This document shows, in pieces, positions 56,936-64,000 of a stretch of 64,000 nucleotides of DNA (positions are counted from its first letter, which is position 1; every line of letters starts with the position of its first letter). The notes under the pieces are model-generated. The model was not told the origin of the DNA. It saw only the letters and a program-made list of their open reading frames with translations, and made no database searches. Source of the stretch: Ampelocalamus luodianensis (Eukaryota; Streptophyta; Magnoliopsida; Poales; Poaceae); the NCBI GenBank assembly GCA_036346255.1, contig CM070628.1, forward strand, positions 5,719,840 through 5,783,839, given 5' to 3'. Made by a program: the position numbers and the translations under genes.

Positions 56936-58126
56936 GGTTGTGTCTTGAGTGTGTTCTCGGCCATCTGATGGGATCAATGGTTCAAATCCGGGCTTCGATT
57001 GAATAATCGCATTCTCTATTCCTATTGTCAAGGCACAAAAAAGTCAATTAATTCAGAGTTTCTAGGTAGCTTGCAGCTGCTGCGTGTCGCCGTCGATCAG
57101 CGGCTGTCGACTCTGTTTGACAGGGAAGCAAGCATACTGCATATTGTCCTTTCTTGGAAGACTTGAGCTCAAATCTTACCTGTCAGTGTCTTCCTCAAAC
57201 TCCAGGAAGATGGACACGTTCCAGTTTCGTTGGACGGCAGAGTTTGACTAGTACAACACAGGCAGGGCAGTCGGAGCGGTAGAGTATGAGTTAAATGCAG
57301 CCACTAATTCATTAAAAACTTAAGTTAACGGGAAAATACGAACAATTCACTTATCCTCTCGTTTAGATTTCTTAAATTTAAGATGTGGAATAGAAGTGAG
57401 CTATAATTATTATTTTTTTAATTACGTTAGTCAGGTCTTGAACTTATTGAGTTGCATACACTAGCTAATTCACCTAAAAGCTTAAACTTATGAAAAAAAA
57501 AACAAACAATTCACGTATACTTCAACAGAGGGGTCCCAACCGCCGTGTCCATAGACAGTGCGTACGCATCATATGCGTTGCAACGCGTACGTAGTTTCTG
57601 TTCATATGCTAGGAGACGCTCTACGACACACCGCAGATTATGTTTATATGCTAGGAGACGTGCTGCGACACGCGCGACGTGGTACGTGACGGACGAGAAG
57701 TTCATATGCAGCGGTTAAAAAAAGTAAACATGAATTTTCATGCGGTCATTAGTGCGACGACTATTTGTAGTGGGAGCGACCATGTGGCCATATCAACGGT
57801 TGTGATTTGACGGACGCATATAGGTGTGAAGACACAATGATGCGGTGGCGTATGTTGGACGAAAATAGAAAGGTGCTAGCAGGATAAAGATATCATGAGA
57901 TAGGCTAGTAAACACATATTTAAATGTCATATATAATTTAAATTGATATATAAATTATAAAAAATAAAGTTAAAACAAAAAATATATTAAATGTAGTATC
58001 TTAATAATAGGTAGTGCGTTTTAAAAGTCAAAAAAGACAATCTTAAGAATAAAATTGACTAGATTTATGATGCAAGTAATGACAGAGGTACTAGAAGGGT
58101 ACCAAAGATGCGACGAGCAGAGCCAG
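56936..58126. other. Intergenic, AT-rich, no gene
   Basis: Contains a short duplication of tatatgctaggagacg-type sequence (57603 and 57646) and otherwise nothing recognisable. Confidence 0.45.
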
Positions 58127-58127
58127 T

Positions 58128-58390
58128 GCTCCAGCCCCCTCACGCCCCTATGGTGGATCCGCTAGACAACCAGGACTTGACAAGTCGCTAGCGTGTAAAG
58201 TCTATGTAAGTTTTTCCTCACGCCCCTATGGTGGATCTGCCAGACAACCAGACTAACAAGTCGCAAGCGTGTAAAGTCTATGTAAGTTTTTTTATTCAAC
58301 TCTCACGGGAACATCACATCTGTCTCGGTGAGACTTGAATAAAAAAAAACTTACATAGACTTTATGTGCTCGCGACTTGTTAGTCTTGAC
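58128..58390. repeat. Direct duplication plus inverted third copy
   Basis: cacgcccctatggtggatc starts two direct copies (about 58141 and 58221). Each continues through caagtcgc(t/a)agcgtgtaaag to tctatgtaagtttt. Part of the unit returns inverted at 58343-58388, which can pair with the second copy across a ~45-bp loop. Confidence 0.8.
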
Positions 58391-58626
58391 TAAGACCATC
58401 TCACTTCTGACCTCAATTCTTGGCTATTCTTTGTTCGACCTCATATAACTTCATATCAATATATCATGCATGCTTTCACTCAAAAAAAATATATATAGCA
58501 TGCATGCAACTCGAGTAGGAAAAGGTTTGCTTAAGGGCTTGTTTGGGCGCATAGAGAAAGGTCGGGATCTCAGTCGATTCCTGGGGAGATCTAGCAGTGG
58601 AAGTTTCCCCTCCTAGCTATTCAGAT

Positions 58627-60048
58627 TGTTGGAGTTGATTCACTCAACTCTATGTGCTTCACGAACACAACCTCTCTCCTTTTGTTTCTCACAAACGCGC
58701 ACACACGTATGCACAAGAAACACTTTTTTGGTGCTTCGCTGCTAACTGCATAGAGATGCTTTTCTCCCTTCTTCATGGTACAAATAAATAGCCTAGCATA
58801 AGGAAGCTTATCAACTAAGCAAGGAAACTAATCATATTACCTAAGGAAGGAATTACTTGCTAAAACTAACTCCTGGAATCATACCATGATCTAACTTACC
58901 AAATATCTAACAAATTTACCAAATAAATGCCAACGTCTCGGTCATGCGTGCATGCACGCCATCACAACATGAGCTTGCACATCTATCTATATGCAACATG
59001 TAACACGCGACAAGATTAACTCCAACATTCTCTCCCTTAATCTTGCATGTCAACTCACAGGTGTGGACCACCTATAACCTCTTGCCACGCGCCGCAACCT
59101 CCTCCTCTTCATGCCACACGCAGTGGCTTCACCTTGCCACACACAGTAACATCTTCATCTTGTGGACGACGCCTTCCCAACGCAATATCCACCTTGTAGC
59201 GGCCTTACACCACTACTTATGGCCTCCAACACGAGCAAGACAACATTGTCTGCGGCCTCTCACCGCCAATCGATGCTTCCTCTGTGGGTGTCTTGCGCGA
59301 CTCATCATGCCGTTATCGATCTCGCACCAATTCCTCCTCGCAGCAGCATCACACCGCTACCACTCGGGTTCACACCGAGTTGTGCTTGTCGGCTTCACAC
59401 CATCGCCTCCGGCTTCACGCCGAATCCTCACAACGGTTTCGCACCACTGTCGCAATCACCGTTGGCATCACACCGAGACTTTCTCAACGATGGCCTTGGC
59501 CACTGCCGCCGGCCTCCAACTCGCCTGGAGTCTGCCACTACGCCACCTCTGGCCTCCACTCATGGAGTCTGCCGTTGGTGCGCCCATCGTCGCCATACCA
59601 TGCCGGACTCACCGAACGCTCCTAGATCTTGAGGCTCTGATACCAAATGTTGGAGTTGATTCACTCAACTCTATGTGCTTCACGCACACAACCTCTCTCC
59701 TTTTGTTTCTCACAAACGCGCACACACGTATGCACAAGAAACACTTTTTTGGTGCTTCGCTGCTAATTGCATAGCGATGCTTTTCTCCCTTCTTCATGGT
59801 ACAAATAAATAGCCTAGCATAAGGAAGCTTATCAACTAAGCAAGGAAACTAATCATATTACTTAAGAAAGGAATTACTTGCTAAAACTAACTCCTGGAAT
59901 TATACCATGATCTAACTTACCAAATATCTAACAAATTTACCAAATAAATGCCAACGACTCGGTCATGCGTGCATGCACGCCATCACAACATGAGCTTGCA
60001 CATCTATCTATATGCAACATGTAACACGCAACAAGGTTAACGCCAACA
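58627..60048 (-). mobile_element. Miniature non-autonomous LTR retrotransposon (TRIM/SMART-like), 1422 bp
   Basis: Two 401-bp LTRs (58627-59027, 59648-60048) start TGTTGGAGTTGATTC and end CCAACA; 10 substitutions and no indels separate them. A perfect CAGAT target duplication is at 58622-58626 and 60049-60053. The reverse of TGGTATCAGAGCC at 59633-59645 next to the right LTR is a tRNA-Met primer site, and AAGGGAGAGAA (reverse of 59028-59038) is the polypurine tract, so it is read on the minus strand. The 620-bp interior has no retroviral protein domain, so it must be mobilised in trans. Confidence 0.92.
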
Positions 60049-60505
60049 CAGATGCAAGGTGGGCCAACAAAACCCGGGCTCAATTCCCCCCCAAAACCCC
60101 TCAATCCGTAGGGAAATAAAAAAAAAAGTCCTTCCGGCACATGGAAATTTTCTGATCTATCTCCTTTCTCGCGACATTGCACCTCCATCGCCGTCCATGC
60201 AACACCTTGCTACCTTTAGCTCCATGCGTTGCCTCGCCGCCGTCGGCTCCATCTCCATGTGCGTGCTTGAAGATGGCGGTCGCTGCCGCCTGCACACCAT
60301 GATACAGCTCGGGCGGCAACAAGAAGCGAAGGAAGAGAGAAAGGTGTCGACAGCGGCACCTGCGCAATGGGGTTCATCACTATCGATGCTCTAGATCTGG
60401 TCATCATCGGGGCCAACGCCGAGTCACCGACCCAGTCAACCCTCCCCAATTGCTGACCGCCTACTTCATGGGATATAATGGTGGCACCCTAGCGGAGCCG
60501 TTTGT

Positions 60506-62169
60506 GAGTTTTTGGTTTATTTGGCATCATTTGGCGCGACAATAGCAAATCTAGTCCCCTTCGAAAATCAAAGCAAAAATAACACCGTGGACTCGCCGGG
60601 AGGCGACACGTGCCCTTGTCCACGCTCAGGGCACATGGACATGGCTCGACCCGCTGTGAATTATGGTGAATAGTGACATTTGATACTATTTGACACTATT
60701 TGCAAATACTATGTACAATACTATTTCTCCTTTTAAAAAATCAGTCGAGAGAACTTTTTTCTTTGATTTTTTTTCTTTTTTTATACCTCGCACTCGCATC
60801 TTCAAACTTAGGTGTCAACCATCGCCATCACCACCCCTCGGTGGATCAGTGAATCGATGGTCGGTGTTGGCCTGGTGCCCATGTTTCTAGGATTAGGTTG
60901 CTGCCTACTTGCTCGCGTCGGTGTCGCAGTCTCGCTCTTGCACATTCGCACACGAGTTGAAGGCTACGGTTACGATATTATATGGTCTGCATACCAAGCA
61001 TTTTTCTCAGTTGGGTCATGGACAAGCTTACTAGCCTTTGTATAGCAGAATATTAAATAATATCATCCACATTAAATCGACAAGTTAACAAAGAATGTCC
61101 TATTTGATAGGTGTACATTTGATAATACCCTAGGCTGTGTTATGTCGTGATTTTATGTGAAAAAATTAAGAATTTTTTTTGGTACATGTTATAATACATT
61201 TTTTGAATGAAATTACGTGATTTCATGTGAAAATTTTTATTTGAATGATTTTGTTACATCTTGGCCGATATGTGACAACGAAAGTTTGATCTAATCAGTA
61301 GGGGCAGGCCAGGCAACTGACCACGACCTACCATATGAAATTTTTTGTACATGTGATAATACATTTTTGGAATGAAATCATGTGATTTCATGTGACAATA
61401 CATTTTTTTTGTTGATGCGATAATACATTTTTTGTAGATGTGATAATACATAGGAAATTAGACATAAAAGGAAAGGGCGTGATTTCACGTGCCCTATTTG
61501 GAATGAGACCTATTCTATGAGCGTATCATGTAGACGCTATCAGGGATGACATTCTTTGTTAACTTGTCAATTTAATGTGGATGATATTTTTAATGTTGTA
61601 CTGTACTATAGGCCAGATAAGTTTGTCCATAACTCAATTGAGGGAAATAGTTGATATGCAAATCATATAATACCGTAACCATAGCCTTCGACTAATGTGT
61701 GAATGTGCAAGAGCGAGAGTGGGACGCTGATGCGAGCAAGCAGGCGGCAACCTAACCCTAGCAGCATGGGCACCAGGCCACCACCGTCCATCGACTCGCC
61801 AAGCCATTGAGGGCAGCGAGGGGTAGCGATGATGACGATTGACACCCAAGTTTGAAGCTGCAAGTGCGAGGTAAAAAAAACAAGAATAAAAATATATTTT
61901 TAAAAAAAGTGCTATCGGCTGAATTGTTTTAAGGGAGAAATAGTATTAAATAGTATTGTACATAGCATTTGCAACAATGTTTCAAACAGTATCAAATGTC
62001 ACTATTCACCATAATTCACCACCGGCCGAGCCATCTCCGTGCGCCCCCGTGTGCGGAGAGGGCATGTGTTGCCTCTTGGCAAGTCTGCGGTAAAATTTTT
62101 GGTTTTGATTTTCAAAGGGGCTAGATTTGCTATTGTTACGCAAAATGGTGCTAAATAAGCCAAAAACTC
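60506..62169. mobile_element. Element with ~0.6 kb inverted arms (foldback/MULE-like)
   Basis: gagtttttgg at 60506 is inverted at 62169. The left arm (to about 61117) matches the reversed right arm (61530-62169) through gaatagtgacatttgatact, the ggctacggttacgatattat region and caagttaacaaagaatgtcc. Between the arms lies AT-rich DNA with repeats of tgataatacattttt. No clear target duplication (ccgtttgt against ctgcttgc). No transposase. ORFs inside the arms (for example 60812-61045) are unassigned. Confidence 0.75.
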
Positions 62170-62864
62170 CTGCTTGCCAGTCTACCACCTCTCGCTGTCC
62201 ACTAAACTCAAATTCATAAGATTGTTGCAAAATATTCATGTCCTTTGGCCATTGTCAATAATGATCCCACATCGGACACCCCCCACCCCACCCCCAGCGT
62301 GCAACCGCAAGCAAACAGCAAGGAAACCCACAGCACCGCTACGGAAACACGAACACAAACGCAAAGCCAAAGCAGAAACAAGCAGAGCCCCACCCACACA
62401 ATTTGCCACACTCAATTTTGTTAGGTTTGATTTTCTGTCGCTAGCATTTGGTTGACAGCCACAGTACAATTCTTTGTCATAGACTCGTCTTTCTAGCAAT
62501 GTTTTGGCACAAGTACTTTTTTGGCCACTTGGATCACATCTTTCTACCAATTTGGTCACCACAAAAACTCTGGCTTGCCCCTTTTGGCACTATCAGCGAC
62601 CTAACAAGATAAATATAGCACAAATACTAGCGTGTGATCCAAATAGCCAAAAATTGATTGATCTTGTAGAAGATACTAACAACTCATAATAGGTAGGTGT
62701 AAGGTTTTGGAATAAGCCACGTTCATATAAATAGATTACAAAGCTGCCGGTTTACAATAAATATATTCTATCTATACAAAATATATATTCTATCTATACA
62801 AAAGATTTCAAGATATATTGTCGGTTTATGAATAGAAACAATGTCTCTAAATATAGACAGAGAA
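62170..62864. other. Intergenic, no gene
   Basis: Holds a C-rich stretch (62278-62300), a MITE-like segment at 62420-62680 with ttggccac and atccaaatagcca phrases, and a small duplication tatattctatctatacaaaa (62762, 62785). Confidence 0.45.
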
Positions 62865-63390
62865 TCAGCCATCTCTAACATGCCTAGCAGTCACAACGTC
62901 GGCCGTCTGGACGATGAAACTGGCATGAAAATCAATGAATAGGGACGATGGCAGTCCCTTACTGAAGATGTTGGCGAACTACGATGTTGACGGGACATGT
63001 AGAACACGAACATGGCCCAAAGCGACCTTGCCGCGTACGAAGTGAAGATCAAACTTAATATGTTTAGTGCATTGATGATGAACTGAATTGGTGGTCATGT
63101 AGACGGCACTAACATTATCGTAGAACACAACAGTGGCCTTGGACAACAGGCGGCGCAACTCCTGAAGTAACTGGTGTAACTAGGTAGCCTCAACGACGGC
63201 ATTGGTAATCACACGGTACTCAGCCTCTACACTAGAACAAGAAATAGTATTACGGCATTTTGAGGACTAGGATACTAAATTCTTACCAAGATAGAGACAA
63301 TAACCGGACGTAGAACATCAGGTGTCAGGACAACTAGCCCAATCAACATCACTATAAGCAACCAAAGTATCTGCGGGTGAAGGGGTGAGA
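62865..63390 (-). pseudogene. Ty1-copia pol remnant: RNase H C-terminus
   Basis: A single uninterrupted minus frame reads TLVAYSDVDWASCPDT, stop, CSTSGYCLYLGKNLVS, stop, SSVEAEYRVITNAVVEAT, stop, KATVVFYDNVSAVYMTTNSV, VALGHVRVLHVPSTS, stop, FANIFSKGLPSSLF, ending at TGA 62865. These are the catalytic blocks of copia RNase H. Four in-frame stops (63318-63320, 63267-63269, 63180-63182, 62979-62981) but no frameshift. Its upstream side is cut at about 63390 by another element. Confidence 0.9.
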
Positions 63391-64000
63391 CAGTGGCGGA
63401 GCCAGGATTTTGTCGATGGGGGTGCAAAACCGGTCAACCGGCGGTGACGGCGCACGACAGTGAGCACACGTAGCGGCCGACGGCCACAGGCCGAGCCGCC
63501 ATAGGGGCGAGCGCGCGGCGCGCGCGCTCGCACTCGTAGGAGGAGGCGCGGCGGTGCGGGCGTGACCGCGTGGCGCAGAAGGGGCGACCACCGCCGGCAC
63601 TAGGCGAGGGGCGAGCCGGCGAGGGCAGCGCCGGCGCAGCGAGAACCGACGGCGGCGTCCGTCTGGGCAAGCATGAGTCGCGTGACGCAGCAAGGCGCGG
63701 CGCACCGAGCGAGGCCGAGGGTGGGCGAAGTCGGCGAGGCGCGCCTGGCGCCGGCGGCGGAGGCGGGCGCAGCAAACAATATAACATATTAACATCGGAC
63801 ATCGCATTACATCACCCATTTGGCCATTTCCCAATTCCCATTTCGTCATTCACAATCACGATTCACGAGGCCTGAGCACTAAGTCTAAGCACTAACCAAA
63901 GCACAGGAGAGGCGGAGAGGGAGCGGACGGCGGCGGCCACCGGCGGCCGAGGCCGAGCCGATCGTAGGCGGGCGGAGCGCGCGCGCGCGCGCGCACGTGA
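63391..64000. mobile_element. GC-rich DNA element, left end only
   Basis: It begins cagtggcggagccaggattt, a phrase common at the ends of non-autonomous DNA transposons of grasses, right where the copia frame is interrupted. The remainder is very GC-rich (gccggcg, gcgcgc) and AT-richer at 63775-63870. Its other end is outside the window. ORFs full of Arg-Ala-Pro are artefacts. It ends with (GC)n at about 63978-63994. Confidence 0.45.

Noticed and set aside
59043..59774. 243-codon plus-strand ORF
   Set aside because: It spans the interior and right LTR of the miniature retrotransposon, antisense to its direction; no recognisable domain.
63352..63875. Arg/Ala/Pro-rich ORFs on both strands
   Set aside because: They come from very GC-rich transposon DNA; only the last residues (TLVAYSD...) are genuine copia RNase H.

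Overview
This is plant nuclear DNA from a grass, most likely Oryza (rice) or a close relative. The evidence is a host gene with spliceosomal introns, a rice-type eL39 gene, monocot GC-rich exons, a Micron-like element sitting in (TA)n, Tourist-type MITEs, Mutator and hAT elements, and several classes of grass LTR retrotransposon. There is no prokaryotic signal, no CRISPR array and no rRNA or tRNA gene that I can support. I find three host genes. A plasma-membrane P-type H+-ATPase (minus, 3711-6930) has four exons and a GC-AG intron. Cytosolic ribosomal protein eL39 (minus, 9136-9405) has a first coding exon that is only ATG. A SHINE/WIN-clade AP2/ERF factor (plus, 51016-51628) has an AP2 frame that lacks an in-frame ATG. 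Everything else is transposable-element DNA or unassigned intergenic sequence.

Layout. 1-3026 is a Tekay/Del-type LTR in minus orientation. 3.7-9.6 kb is the gene island (H+-ATPase, eL39). 10.7-29.8 kb is a three-deep nest: a Micron-like element in a (TA)n tract (10956-11207 plus 29688-29818) is split by an ~11 kb Ty3/gypsy element of Tat/Retand type (11208-29682, minus, TSD ACCAC). That element's gag is in turn split by a gag-only Sirevirus-like copia element (20327-27780, plus). Downstream of pol the gypsy element carries an opposite-strand transcription unit with its own TATA box, several conserved coding blocks and a duplicated AATAAA (12170-15537). 30.0-31.2 kb is a Mutator-like element with a glycine-rich coding fragment. 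35.9-40.3 kb and ~45.7-50.8 kb are long solo LTRs of Tekay type. 41.5-44.8 kb is a Mutator element with decayed transposase.

The ERF gene lies directly downstream of the second solo LTR. After it come a hAT-type element (52288-53433) carrying a fragment of a geranyl(geranyl) diphosphate synthase small-subunit-like gene, an element carrying an F-box/DUF295 pseudogene (~53477-54692), a Tourist MITE, a 1.4 kb miniature LTR retrotransposon (58627-60048), a 1.66 kb element with ~0.6 kb inverted arms (60506-62169), and a Ty1-copia RNase H remnant (62865-63390) interrupted by a GC-rich element that runs off the window.

The host genes have no visible functional relationship to each other. The interest lies in gene-fragment capture by DNA transposons, the opposite-strand gene inside the gypsy element, and the dated order of nesting. 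Copies of the same element differ often by single-base indels in homopolymers, so some frameshifts in the repeats may be assembly error. The H+-ATPase main exon (2523 bp) and eL39 are fully open.
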